Assembly: GCF_029504735.1 (NCBI RefSeq)
Contig: NZ_JAQFIP010000013.1
Location: 1 to 64,000 of the forward strand
DNA length: 64,000 nucleotides
Reading direction: 5' to 3'
Source: Ereboglobus sp. PH5-10
GTDB lineage: Bacteria; Verrucomicrobiota; Verrucomicrobiia; Opitutales; Opitutaceae
Each line of letters opens with the position of its first letter. Position 1 is the first letter of the stretch. The position numbers and the translations under genes are program-made. Shown one piece after another: positions 1 through 8,972 of this stretch. The notes beneath the pieces are model-generated. The model made no database searches and had not been told where the DNA came from. It saw only the letters and a list, made by a program, of their open reading frames with translations.

Positions 1-382
1 AATTCCGGCGTGTAGGCTGGTTTTGTTTTTGGCATGTTTGTTTTTCTTTTGTGGTTATGTCTGCACCTCCTGTCCACAAATCAGGGGTAACCTCAAGGAT
101 CCAGCCTATCTGCACTGTTACTGCTCATAAAACATACACCACAGAGCTTCTTGTGGATAGCAACAATCGAATATGCGGCAGCTTCTGGAAATGTCATCTT
201 CACAAGCAGCCGCAAATGCCTATAAAAGAACATGCCAAGTGAGGGCAGCATATCTGAACTTTGCACTCAAAAATCAGGGCAAATGTCCTGAGCATTTCTT
301 CGTCCACATCTAAATTGCCCAATTAAAAACGCGACGGTGTGTGCCGTCGCGTTTAGGGTTTCGAGCATGTTTATATGTGCGA
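1..382. other. Non-coding left edge
   Basis: No convincing gene. The stretch is AT-richer than the relaxase gene, holds one AATCAGGGCAAAT motif (271-284) and a terminator (327-354). The short open frame at 51-242 has no recognisable features and is not called. Confidence 0.5.
327..354 (-). terminator. Rho-independent terminator of the small gene at 383-733
   Basis: Perfect 11-bp stem (327-337 with 344-354) around a 6-nt loop. On the minus strand it is followed by a T-run, so it terminates the small minus-strand gene whose stop codon lies 29 bp before it. Confidence 0.8.
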
Positions 383-733
383 TCAAATCCACTGATGTGT
401 GAGCGCGCCGGTATCGTTGAACAACGCCCAGCCGAGGTTGTAAACAGCTTCAAACGCCACGTCGGTTCCGCAGCCGCCGATGCGTAGTGCCTCGCGTCTG
501 CGGTCGTAAGGAACTTGGAGGGTTCTGGCGGCATTCCATGTGATGCGGAACGGGCGGCTGTTTTTTATGAGGTAAAGGTCAATCAATCGGCTCATGCCGC
601 TTTTGCTCACGTTGCGCAAGATGACGTAAATCGTGTCACCCGGTTTGACGCTTTCCTTGAGATATTCGATGGCTTGCTGGCGGTCTGCATCCTTGGCGGA
701 CGTGCGGGATTTTTGAGCGGTGTCGCTGGTCAT
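383..733 (-). CDS. Small conserved phage/plasmid-type hypothetical protein
   Basis: A protein of 116 residues if started at the ATG ending at 733; an open frame continues upstream to 817, but those 28 extra residues look unlike the rest. The C-terminal part has a pattern I recognise from small proteins of unknown function in phages and proteobacterial plasmids: a 'KPGDTIYVILR' segment, 'SKSGMSR', and a terminal 'GGCGTDVAFEAVYNLG' block. No catalytic motif or membrane segment is visible. It is followed by its own terminator and stands alone, divergent from the relaxase gene with the presumed oriT region between. The function is unknown; a role in replication or transfer of mobile DNA is only a guess from the family's habitat. 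Confidence 0.65.
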   Translation of the reverse strand: MTSDTAQKSRTSAKDADRQQAIEYLKESVKPGDTIYVILRNVSKSGMSRLIDLYLIKNSRPFRITWNAARTLQVPYDRRREALRIGGCGTDVAFEAVYNLGWALFNDTGALTHQWI

Positions 734-830
734 GTTGTGAAGCGAAGTCGCGCAACGAAAGTCTCCGGCGTCGTGCCGGGGCATCCTCTGTTGCCCGATT
801 TCCCCGTCCAGCGGCACACCAAGTCAAAGA

Positions 831-856
831 CCGCTTGGCGCGGGTGCGCCGAGCGG
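831..856. repeat. Inverted repeat 1 in the putative oriT region
   Basis: Arms 831-841 and 846-856 match at 10 of 11 positions around a 4-nt loop. It lies upstream of the relaxase gene outside any supported gene. Confidence 0.55.
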
Positions 857-1017
857 TCGTGGTGGAGATGCGACGAAGGAGCATTCGACCTTGACGGTGT
901 GCGATAATGGAAAATCAGGGCAGAGCTATTTCCCTTTGCATCTGCTCGCAAGCGGCATGGTTGCCCCTATTTTTCGAGGCAGGTGCGCCGTTCATCAGCG
1001 CGGTCAAAAACGCCGTC

Positions 1018-1110
1018 GCGGAACAGGGGGGCGGGAGGCGGCGCGAAACAGACGCACAACGCAACGAATTTCCGAAAAGCTAACGCGGGCCTCCCGCCCC
1101 CCTGTTCCGC
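1018..1110. other. Putative origin of transfer (oriT): 22-bp perfect inverted repeat
   Basis: Arms 1018-1039 and 1089-1110 are perfect reverse complements over 22 bp, very G/C-rich, enclosing 49 nt. The position, about 350 bp upstream of the MobF relaxase gene in a roughly 730-bp stretch without a convincing gene, is typical for an oriT, where the relaxase and accessory proteins bind inverted repeats next to the nic site. Two copies of an AATCAGGGCA-type motif flank it (911-924 and 1262-1276). The nic site itself cannot be named. An alternative is a strong attenuator or structured RNA. Open frames overlapping it (for example 891-1334) are judged non-coding. Confidence 0.5.
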
Positions 1111-1451
1111 TTGGGCGTTTGGCTCGCGCAATAATTACTCCGCGTTTGCACGATGGCGCGCCGCGAAACAAGTCCCGCAAGGGACGCGGGAGCGCGGCGC
1201 GCTTTCGTGCCGGTCGGACAAAAGTGCCGCAACTTATTTTTCACATCCGTCTGCGCACGGCAAAATCAGGGCAAATGCGATACCCTTCCAGCCCCTATTT
1301 TAATTCGCAATGCACCGGTATGGTGCGGGCATGAAAGCCCTAAAAAAGACATTGCCGGCTGAGGCAAGGGGAGAGGCGTCCTGCTCACAAAAAACGCAAG
1401 TGCGTTTCGAGTGCGCGCGGCATGTCCCGATTTGTTTCGCGCCGGTCGCAT

Positions 1452-1458
1452 GGGAGGT
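1452..1458 (+). promoter_or_regulatory. Shine-Dalgarno site deciding the relaxase start
   Basis: GGGAGGT lies 6 bp before the ATG at 1465, favouring that start over the in-frame codon at 1411. Confidence 0.7.
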
Positions 1459-1464
1459 ATCGTC

Positions 1465-4281
1465 ATGCTGAGTCCGAAGCCGCAGTTGAATCTCGCCAAT
1501 GCGCTGGGATATTTTCGCGAGCATCTGGCCGTTGGAGATTATTACATGGACGGTCATGTGGTCGCCGGTCAGTGGCGTGGCATCGCCGCGTCGATGCTCG
1601 ATTTGGAGGGCGTTGTCACCGAGGAAAAGTTTCTCTCGATGTGCCAGGGTATCCATCCCGACACGGGCCAGCGCCTGACGATGCGGCACAATACGACGCG
1701 CCGGGATGGCGAGCACACCGTGTCGAATCGCCGCGTGTTTTATGACTTCACGATCAGTCCGCCGAAGTCGGTTTCGGTGGTCGCGTTGTATCAAGATGCC
1801 CGCATTATTGCGCTCCACGATCACGCGACCCGTGTGATGATGGATGAACTGGAAAAGTTTGCAGAGACGCGCGTGCGCAAAGGCGGCGCGAATAGCGAGC
1901 GCGTCACCGGCGGAGTCGCCGCCGCGATGTTCCGGCATGACACGAGCCGGGAACTCGACCCCCATTTGCACACGCACTGCGTGGTCTTCAACGCGACCTA
2001 TGATTTTGCCGAGGAAAAGTGGAAGGCGCTTCACGCGACGGGCATGTATCGGGCGCAAAAATTCGCGGAAAATTTGTATTATCACGAACTGGCAAAAGGG
2101 CTCCGGCAACTCGGCTATGACATCACCAACACGCCGACGGGATTTGAAATCCAAGGGGTGCCGCAAAGCGTGATCGACCGCTTTTCCAAACGGCATCAAC
2201 AGATCGACGCGGAGACGAAAAAACGAATCGAAACAGAAGGATTGCGCGGCAACGAAAAAGCGCTGCGCGAGCAAGTCGCGCATGACAAGCGGCGTCGGAA
2301 AATCAAGAACATGCCGGCGGAGCAACTGCGGCCTCATTGGGCTGCGGAGATGCCGGAACCCGAGCGTGCCGCGCTTGCGAAAATCGGGCCGCCAAAGCTG
2401 CCGCCGCCGCTGCCGGAAACATCCGTGGGAAAATGCGGGCTGCCCCAATTAGTTGAATGGGCGGATGCTCACCTGTTTGAACGGCGTTCGGTCGTCGGTG
2501 ACTACGAGTTGATGTCGTCAGTTTTGGAGCGCGGGCGCGGTGAAAATTTTGCGCTGGCGGACTTGGAAAAAAACGTGGCGGAACGCGGATACATCCGCGA
2601 TGCGCAGTCGCGCAAGCTGACCTCGCGGGATGCGCTTTCTTGCGAATTGTCCATTGTGCTTGCCGCTCAAAACGGGGTGCGAAATCACGCCGCGTTCAAT
2701 GCGGCGCATCAACCCGCACCGTCACTTTCGGCGGAGCAACGCGCGGCGGTTTCGCGCATTTTGCGCAGCCGCGATTTTATCACGGTTTTTCAGGGCGGCG
2801 CGGGCACGGGAAAAAGCTTTGCGCTGCGAGAAGTCGTGCGGGGATTGGAAGCGGCGCGGCATCCGGTCGTCGTGATCGCGCCGCAACATCAGCAAGCGGC
2901 AGATTTACGGCGCGACGGGCTGGCCTCGGCGGACACGCTCGCGCGGTTGCTCGCGGTCGGCGCGAACGCCCGTTTGCCGCGTGGCGCGGTCGTGATTGTC
3001 GATGAGGCGGGGCAAGTCGGCGGACGCGACATGCGCGCGTTGATTGAGCGAGTGCAGGCTTGCGGCGGGCGATTGATTTTGTCGGGTGACATCCGGCAGC
3101 AAGGCGCGGTTGCGGCATCCGATGCGTTGCGTGCGATTGAGGAGCATACGAGTTTGCAAACGGTGCGTCTGGGCGCGATTCGCCGCCAAGACCCGCAAAC
3201 CGTGCAGTCGAGGGAAGAAAAGGCGTTTGTCCGAAAATACCGCGCGGCGGTGAAAGCGGCGGCGGAAGGTCGTTTGGTGGATTCGTTCGACAAACTGGAC
3301 GCGCTCGGCTGCGTGCGCGAACTCGATGTCGAAGATCGCATGGCGGAACTGGCGCGCGAGTATTGCGATGCGCTTGCCCGCAAGGAAAAGGTGCTCGCCG
3401 TTGCCCAAACTTGGGATGAAGTGCGCGCGGCCAACGACGCGATTCGCTCCCGCTTGCGGGAAACCGGAAAGCTGGGCGAAGGCGTGCCGGTCATGTCCTG
3501 GCAATCGACTGATTTGAGCGAGGCGCAAAAGTGCGACGCACGGTATTACACGCCGGATGCGCGAGTTTTCTTCGTGCGTGATTACGGGCGATTCAAGCGT
3601 GGTGATTGTTACGAGGTCGCCGGCGCCGACGAGCGCGGCGTGGCCTTGGGAAAAGACGGAAGAACCACGACCATAAGCTACCGCTATGCGGACAGATTTG
3701 TGGTCGTGAAGACGCGGCAACAAGAGTTGGCGCGTGGGGATCGGCTGCTGATGAAATTTAATGGAGACTCAATCGAAGGAAAGGCGGTTAGGAACGGCGA
3801 ACTGGTGACGATATGTCGTGTGTTAAAAGACAAAAGCATCCGGGTTCGAGACGACGAGGGAACGATAAAAACACTCTCCGCGGAGCAGCGAATGTTCGTG
3901 CCGGGATACGCAGTGACTTCGTATGCATCGCAGGGAAAAACCGTCGATACCGTGCTCGTTTCGCATGACGCCGAGCAAACGCCGATAAATCGGCACCAAT
4001 GGTATGTCGGCATCTCGCGTGCGCGGCGGAAAGTCGTCGTGTTCACCGGCGACAAGGAAGCGTTGCGCCTTAACATCGAGCGCGAATCCGACCGCGAACT
4101 GGCGCTGTCGATCAAGCCGGACGATGCGACGGTCGAGCGAATGCGCGAAAGACTTATGGAGGAGCATCAACACCGATTGTCACTGCAAGCGCGACAACGC
4201 TTGCATGAGTCAGTCAGACAGTGGGTGCCGCCTCCGCAACAACAACAAAACCATACAACAAACAGAGGAATACGACCATGA
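1465..4281 (+). CDS. MobF-family conjugative relaxase-helicase (TrwC/TraI type)
   Basis: Nicks oriT, stays covalently bound to the 5' end and unwinds the transferred strand. The protein has 938 residues with the start chosen at the ATG after the strong ribosome site. The N-terminal TrwC relaxase domain (about 1-300) shows paired catalytic tyrosines Y26-Y27 and the metal-binding 'DPHLHTH' motif near residue 168. The C-terminal half is a RecD-like superfamily 1 helicase, with Walker A 'GGAGTGKS' near 444, 'VDEAGQVGG' as motif II and the final 'WYVGISRARRK' near 848. The domain order and length match complete MobF enzymes. The gene overlaps the next small gene by 4 bp (ATGA), implying coupled translation. 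With the coupling protein at 7.5 kb and the T4SS operons it completes the DNA-processing part of the ICE. Confidence 0.95.
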   Translation: MLSPKPQLNLANALGYFREHLAVGDYYMDGHVVAGQWRGIAASMLDLEGVVTEEKFLSMCQGIHPDTGQRLTMRHNTTRRDGEHTVSNRRVFYDFTISPPKSVSVVALYQDARIIALHDHATRVMMDELEKFAETRVRKGGANSERVTGGVAAAMFRHDTSRELDPHLHTHCVVFNATYDFAEEKWKALHATGMYRAQKFAENLYYHELAKGLRQLGYDITNTPTGFEIQGVPQSVIDRFSKRHQQIDAETKKRIETEGLRGNEKALREQVAHDKRRRKIKNMPAEQLRPHWAAEMPEPERAALAKIGPPKLPPPLPETSVGKCGLPQLVEWADAHLFERRSVVGDYELMSSVLERGRGENFALADLEKNVAERGYIRDAQSRKLTSRDALSCELSIVLAAQNGVRNHAAFNAAHQPAPSLSAEQRAAVSRILRSRDFITVFQGGAGTGKSFALREVVRGLEAARHPVVVIAPQHQQAADLRRDGLASADTLARLLAVGANARLPRGAVVIVDEAGQVGGRDMRALIERVQACGGRLILSGDIRQQGAVAASDALRAIEEHTSLQTVRLGAIRRQDPQTVQSREEKAFVRKYRAAVKAAAEGRLVDSFDKLDALGCVRELDVEDRMAELAREYCDALARKEKVLAVAQTWDEVRAANDAIRSRLRETGKLGEGVPVMSWQSTDLSEAQKCDARYYTPDARVFFVRDYGRFKRGDCYEVAGADERGVALGKDGRTTTISYRYADRFVVVKTRQQELARGDRLLMKFNGDSIEGKAVRNGELVTICRVLKDKSIRVRDDEGTIKTLSAEQRMFVPGYAVTSYASQGKTVDTVLVSHDAEQTPINRHQWYVGISRARRKVVVFTGDKEALRLNIERESDRELALSIKPDDATVERMRERLMEEHQHRLSLQARQRLHESVRQWVPPPQQQQNHTTNRGIRP

Positions 4282-4709
4282 GCCTTCGAGAAGAAATCGA
4301 GCGTCGCCGTATGGCGCATGCTGTAAGCAACGCAGCTAATAAACCAAACGGTATCTCTGACACGCTCTCAATCACCACCCCGGCCTCAACGCCAACGGCA
4401 TCTCCACCAGTGTTTCTGCGAGTCATGAAATTGGACAAACAATGCTGGGTTCTCCCGTGGGCTTGTTTTCAGGGTATCGGGTTTAGTCCATCTGCCACAT
4501 TTATTGGCACATCAGACAAATGCGAACGCTTGAATCTCGTCTTCCTGCGCCATGAAGTAATTGTGCACGGGTATAACCTCATCAACATTATTGGCGCTAT
4601 CGAAGAAATGGCTCTTCACGCGTTATGCGAAATATCAGAGAAATACCTTGATGTTGAGATTGCTGGCAAAACGGCAAGAGTTTTAGAAATATCTGTCAAC
4701 AAGTTGTAG
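4278..4709 (+). CDS. Unknown protein translationally coupled to the relaxase
   Basis: A protein of 143 residues whose ATG overlaps the relaxase stop (ATGA), with an AGAGGAA ribosome site just upstream. The N-terminus is charged ('SLREEIERRRMAHAV'), followed by a Ser/Thr/Pro-rich linker (about 25-45) and a compact C-terminal domain of about 95 residues with alternating hydrophobic strands and a helix ('IGAIEEMALHALCEISEKYL'). There is no signal peptide, membrane segment or known motif. The coupling to the relaxase suggests a role in relaxosome assembly or as accessory DNA-processing factor, but no homology supports this; it could equally be an unrelated passenger. Confidence 0.6.
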   Translation: MSLREEIERRRMAHAVSNAANKPNGISDTLSITTPASTPTASPPVFLRVMKLDKQCWVLPWACFQGIGFSPSATFIGTSDKCERLNLVFLRHEVIVHGYNLINIIGAIEEMALHALCEISEKYLDVEIAGKTARVLEISVNKL

Positions 4710-4841
4710 GATAAAGGGTTGAAATTGCTTTATGGACCCTTGGCATAAATCCACACTTGTCACCCGTCATCCAAACAAACGATGGTAATTGTAAGTCAAT
4801 TTCTCTTTATTCCACTGATTCAGAAGGTAATCTAACAATCC

Positions 4842-5345
4842 ATGCAATACGTTGAAGCTAAAATCGCAAAAAAAGAAGATGTCGTTAAGGCTGTTAAGGA
4901 TGGCTTACAGTTGAGCGCAATAGCTGCTTTCTCGGAAGAAGAAGGTGGTTGGCGTCTTGATATTCAATTTATACGTGATGCGCAGCTGCACTCGTATCAA
5001 GGGCGTCTATTTCGCGCGCCAACTGAGCAAGCGGCACAAGAAACAGCTCAAAAACAATTAAATCAGATGCTCGGAAAACCGAGAGAGGGCGGAAAAAAAT
5101 ACAGTAATACATACCTGTTGGCAAAAGAAGCGTTGGAAAGAAAAATACAACAAATTTGGGATGCTTCCGCAGAAACTGAAACTGACCTCATAAAACCCGG
5201 CCCAATCAAGTTCAATTGGACGCGAAAAGAGCCGGCAATTCGAGTGATTCGACCGACAAGTATGAAAAAAATAGAAGAAAAATATAACCCCGAGTTCAAG
5301 GAGTTCGTCAACGCTTCCAAAGACGAAGCGCAAAAGCAATTTTAG
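4842..5345 (+). CDS. Unknown 167-residue soluble protein
   Basis: Not recognised. It is lysine-, glutamate- and glutamine-rich, without signal peptide or membrane segments. The first 60 residues look like a small alpha/beta domain; the middle is helical ('YLLAKEALERKIQQIWDAS') and the C-terminus ends in a charged helix. It is preceded by 130 bp of non-coding sequence and lies tail to tail, 12 bp apart, with the GHKL-ATPase gene on the other strand. Base composition is AT-richer than the relaxase gene, like its convergent neighbour, so the two may have been acquired together. A functional link with the ATPase is only suggested by position. Confidence 0.6.
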   Translation: MQYVEAKIAKKEDVVKAVKDGLQLSAIAAFSEEEGGWRLDIQFIRDAQLHSYQGRLFRAPTEQAAQETAQKQLNQMLGKPREGGKKYSNTYLLAKEALERKIQQIWDASAETETDLIKPGPIKFNWTRKEPAIRVIRPTSMKKIEEKYNPEFKEFVNASKDEAQKQF

Positions 5346-5357
5346 CTAAAGCAAAAT

Positions 5358-7256
5358 TTAGTCCTCATCCCGTTTTTCACTTGTCGGTGATTGTGTATTT
5401 GAATCAGCAAACTTTTTCATCCCATGTCGAAGGATTTCTAGAAATGTGTGGTTCCTACATTCGGCGTCGGCAACGATGGCATCGAATGACATGACAAATG
5501 TTGGTGTAGGAACAACCGAGCCATTTGGACGCTTTGTGGGAAACTCCTGGTAATAAACTTTCCCTCGGGAAAAGAGCGGCGCCCACTTTCGCTGCTCAAG
5601 CCGAGTCGCCATAGTGTCATTAACCTGAATAACAGCATAATACCATATGCGCTGTATATTTGGACAGTGGGCGGCAAGTTTTACCGCGCGGTCTAACAAC
5701 TGATTAATTGCGTATTCGTTTTCCTTCTCGTCGTCGGTTTTTTTCTTAATTTCGACAACAACGACATCAACGGAGGCTTCTACCGCTGGATCAGCGGAAA
5801 AAATCATGGCTATATCGGGACGTCCTTCGTCTTTGGTCGCTTCCTCATTAAGCGTAATAGCCCCTATTACGGAATCCATGCGCGCTTCGCTAAGAATGGT
5901 GCGGAAGCTCATAAACTTATCATCCAAAAGCCATGCGTTATTGCTGTAAACGTCCCGTATCAAGTCACTCTCTTCGAACTCTTGATAACGCGGGACAATA
6001 AGATTGTGAATTTCCGCTTCGGAGTTGTCGCCGGACATGTCCTTGAATTTTCGAATTATCTTGTCTCTGTATAAAATATATTCTGTCAAAGAGCGCGACG
6101 ATAGCTCCAATGATTTTTCAAATGTAGAGTCGGTTAGCTCCTCACACTGTAAAACTTCTTTTTGGGCTTTGAAAAACTTGCTTTGAGCGATGTCGAGCGC
6201 CTCATCCTTGTTGATAAGTCCAACAGTATTTTCTTCGAAAAGGCCGAGCAAATGGGGAAATTGTTTCTCAAATTGGTTTTTAGCTTCTTCGTTTTTTTCG
6301 GCTATTTGTGGAATTTTCTCTGTAAATATTTTCCCGACTTCACGACGTAATACACTTAATAGATCAGGCTCGGATATATTGTCCGGTAATATCAATTTTT
6401 GCCGTGAGGTATCCGCAGCACCTTTGAAAAGTTGGGACACAAAAAGAAAAATGCCCGAATGGTCGGGAGGCACGGCATGAGGTTGCAACAGTTTAATGGG
6501 AATAGTGCGGCCATCTATACTCACTGCGGTCAAAAGTGTGCGCTCCCCCATTCCTGCCTTTACTCGAAACCACATTTCCACGCCTTCATATGCATCAAGG
6601 AGTGGGTCTTCAATACTGACAGATTGAAGTTCAGGTAGGTCATCTGCTGTGATTGTTTCATCATCAGAGAAAAACTCTTTTTGTGTGTTACTTTCTTCGG
6701 TTTGGAGGCTGATTTTAATTAAAAACGGACGTTGAGTGCGCCTGCGCTCATGCAACGTCGGCAAAAATTGTTCAATGATTCGAGTTTTTAGCGCGCCCGG
6801 TTTTATGTCATCATAAGATTTAAGTCTTTCACCTATAAAGTTAGTGAAAACGAGTGTAGTCGTATTTGACTGAATTTTCTCCAGTTTCTCCAATTTACTC
6901 TCGTCGCGAAACGCTTCTGAGAACGTAAACTGACGCCTATTATCTCCCCACACACTGTTGACCTCAATGCGTGCAAAATACTTTAGGAATAACAATCGAC
7001 CAAGCCCCTTGTGGAATGCGTCTTGTGGCTTCAAAAGACGGGCAAACCGTTCGAAACTTTCGTTCGTAAAACCGTCTCCATTATCGCTAATGGTTATTTT
7101 AAGCGTGTCTGGTGCCGAGAATCTTTGGATTTCGATGTTAATTGAGATTTCAGAGGCGTTCGCATCCAATGAGTTTGCGACTGATTCAAAAAACACCTGA
7201 ACCAATGAGGGATTTGGAAAAAACAGCTTTACGGCGTTGGTTGTTTCGATGTCCAT
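5358..7256 (-). CDS. GHKL-type ATPase fused to a PD-(D/E)xK-like nuclease domain; candidate defence protein
   Basis: A protein of 632 residues. The N-terminus (about 1-200) is a GHKL (Hsp90/MutL-like) ATPase: N-box 'FFESVANSLDANAS', Mg-binding 'ISDNGDGF' and a glycine-rich lid 'GLGRLLFLKYF'. The middle is mostly helical. The last 160 residues contain 'RPDIAMIF' (D about 481), then 'VVVVEIKKK' (E about 502, K about 504), the layout of a PD-(D/E)xK nuclease core. Known: GHKL ATPases linked to restriction-type nucleases (prokaryotic MORC/MutL-like families) occur in restriction systems. Inferred: an ATP-controlled nuclease, probably anti-phage or anti-plasmid cargo. No methylase lies nearby. It is convergent with the gene at 4842-5345 and divergent from the coupling-protein gene. 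Confidence 0.7.
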   Translation of the reverse strand: MDIETTNAVKLFFPNPSLVQVFFESVANSLDANASEISINIEIQRFSAPDTLKITISDNGDGFTNESFERFARLLKPQDAFHKGLGRLLFLKYFARIEVNSVWGDNRRQFTFSEAFRDESKLEKLEKIQSNTTTLVFTNFIGERLKSYDDIKPGALKTRIIEQFLPTLHERRRTQRPFLIKISLQTEESNTQKEFFSDDETITADDLPELQSVSIEDPLLDAYEGVEMWFRVKAGMGERTLLTAVSIDGRTIPIKLLQPHAVPPDHSGIFLFVSQLFKGAADTSRQKLILPDNISEPDLLSVLRREVGKIFTEKIPQIAEKNEEAKNQFEKQFPHLLGLFEENTVGLINKDEALDIAQSKFFKAQKEVLQCEELTDSTFEKSLELSSRSLTEYILYRDKIIRKFKDMSGDNSEAEIHNLIVPRYQEFEESDLIRDVYSNNAWLLDDKFMSFRTILSEARMDSVIGAITLNEEATKDEGRPDIAMIFSADPAVEASVDVVVVEIKKKTDDEKENEYAINQLLDRAVKLAAHCPNIQRIWYYAVIQVNDTMATRLEQRKWAPLFSRGKVYYQEFPTKRPNGSVVPTPTFVMSFDAIVADAECRNHTFLEILRHGMKKFADSNTQSPTSEKRDED

Positions 7257-7362
7257 GGAGTCAACAAGTTATGTAGGTTGTCGGGCTAAGTTCCACTGCA
7301 AAATTCCTTTTCTTGGCACTTTTACTCGGTAGTGGCTCGGGTAACTTGGAAAATTATGTTTT

Positions 7363-7404
7363 CCCGTTTTTGTTCTCAAAAATCGCGGGAATGTCCAAGC
7401 CAAG
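7363..7404 (+). promoter_or_regulatory. Shared 42-bp control element, copy upstream of the coupling-protein gene
   Basis: Matches the copy at 27245-27286 (read on the minus strand) at 32 of 42 positions, including TTCTCAAAAA and GTCCAA. It ends 71 bp before the ATG at 7476 and points toward that gene. Confidence 0.65.
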
Positions 7405-7475
7405 GATGATGGAAACTGGCATGCTTGCGACATGGATGCACTCTTACACCGTAAGAGCGCACCATCTTTGCCATT

Positions 7476-8960
7476 ATGCCGTTACACTTGCTTCTTGTCG
7501 CTGTGAGTCTCGTATGCGCTTGGGGTGCGCTGCGAGTCGGAGTGCCTTCGTATGTCGCGATGGCGATGTCGACGGGGTTCGGCTTATTTGCCGTCTGGCA
7601 GATGGTGTGCGGAGTGCTGGCGGTGCGCAGTCGCCCGCGTGCGAAACCGATTTTGACGCTGGGCGGGTTTTCTTGGTCGCAGAATGACTTTTGTCGCGGG
7701 TGGCTCGTCACCGGCGAAACGGGAAGCGGCAAGACGCTTTCGGCGATCAATGCGATGCTCTGGCAGGTTTCGCGAAACTGTCCGCGTTGGGGCGGCATCT
7801 GCATCGACGACAAGGGACTCTATTGGGAAACACTCTCGGCGATGTTCAAGCACCTCGGGCGCGAGGACGATTTGATTTTGCTGCAAGTGCGACCGGACAG
7901 CGCGCCCGCCGATTGGGAGCCGCCACACACGTTTAATTATCTTGAGGATGCCCGCCTGCCTTTTTCGGCAAAGGCCAAGGATGTTTGCGATGTGGCCGCG
8001 TCGCTCGGGCAGGATGGCGACCAGACGTTTTTCAAGACACAGGCGGAAATTCAGATGAGCTTTGCATTTCAAGCGCTGGCGTGCGTCGGGATGCCCGTCA
8101 CGCTCGATAATGCTTACGAATTGCTCTCGTCGGATGTGATGATGAGGGAAATTGTCGGAATGTTGGACAATAAAAACACGCCGGAAGCGCGCGAGTTGCT
8201 TACTCATTACGAAACGCAAATTGCCAGCCAGCCCATCGAACAACTTGGCGGTGTGCGCGGCACGCTTGCCAATCGGCTGAAACACTTCACGCCGCTTGAT
8301 ATTGCGGAGGTGTTTTGTCCGAAAAAATCGACCTTCTCCTTTTCAGAAATCGACCGGGGGAAAGTGATATGCGTTTCGATTCCACAACGCTTCAAAACTG
8401 AACGCCGGTATATCCACACACTTCTCAAGCTCGTGTTTTATTCGCATGTGCTGCTGCGTTTCGACCGACCCTCGAAGGAACGCGCCGGAGACAACTTGCT
8501 CGTTTTATGGGCGGATGAAGCGCAAAAGATCGTGACCGCGAATCATGACGGCACGAGCGATTACAATGTTGTGGATGTGATGCGTGAAGCCAGGGCAACC
8601 GTCGTGGCCGCGACGCAAAGCTACACATCGCTCATTCCGCCGATTGGCGATGAGAAAAAGGCAAAGGTGTTCATCGCGAACATGGCAAACCGCATCATGT
8701 TCAAGGCCGCCGATGAGGAATCGGCAAAAATCGCCGCCGACACGCTCGGCAAAAAGAAATACAAGAAACGCACCTATGGCTATTCGGCGGGCAAGCGCAC
8801 GACCTCGTTTTCCGAGGAGGAAAAATATTATATCGAACCACATGAGTTTCGCCGGCTGCGGAAGTTTCAGGCTGTGGTGCAACACTGTGAATCGGGATTT
8901 CGCCGTGTGGTGCTTCCGCCGCGTGAAGCCGATGGGCGCGTGTGCGAGTGGTTTCGCTAA
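7476..8960 (+). CDS. Type IV coupling protein (VirD4/TraD/TraG-like ATPase)
   Basis: Brings the relaxase-DNA complex to the T4SS channel at the inner membrane. The protein has 494 residues. Two membrane helices lie at about 4-22 and 28-48, followed by the cytoplasmic motor: Walker A 'GETGSGKT' near 80-87 and Walker B 'LLVLWADE' near 341, then 'EARATVVAATQSY', the glutamine-containing motif typical of coupling proteins. It is short compared with F TraD (717 residues) because it lacks the long C-terminal tail. A gene for an AAA+ ATPase starts 13 bp downstream in the same direction, so the two form an operon. The upstream 42-bp control element suggests co-regulation with the T4SS genes. Confidence 0.9.
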   Translation: MPLHLLLVAVSLVCAWGALRVGVPSYVAMAMSTGFGLFAVWQMVCGVLAVRSRPRAKPILTLGGFSWSQNDFCRGWLVTGETGSGKTLSAINAMLWQVSRNCPRWGGICIDDKGLYWETLSAMFKHLGREDDLILLQVRPDSAPADWEPPHTFNYLEDARLPFSAKAKDVCDVAASLGQDGDQTFFKTQAEIQMSFAFQALACVGMPVTLDNAYELLSSDVMMREIVGMLDNKNTPEARELLTHYETQIASQPIEQLGGVRGTLANRLKHFTPLDIAEVFCPKKSTFSFSEIDRGKVICVSIPQRFKTERRYIHTLLKLVFYSHVLLRFDRPSKERAGDNLLVLWADEAQKIVTANHDGTSDYNVVDVMREARATVVAATQSYTSLIPPIGDEKKAKVFIANMANRIMFKAADEESAKIAADTLGKKKYKKRTYGYSAGKRTTSFSEEEKYYIEPHEFRRLRKFQAVVQHCESGFRRVVLPPREADGRVCEWFR

Positions 8961-8972
8961 GATTTTTTCTCC

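Noticed and set aside
1-300. Left attachment site of the ICE within the window.
   Set aside because: No copy of the tRNA-Ser 3' end was found there or elsewhere in the left 38 kb.
891-1334. Open frames across the presumed oriT region as genes.
   Set aside because: Arg-rich, low-complexity products, no ribosome sites, and they run through perfect inverted repeats.
1380-1410. A fifth copy of the 42-bp element before the relaxase gene (CTCACAAAAAACGC...).
   Set aside because: Only a short A-run and a few flanking bases match; both conserved ends are missing.
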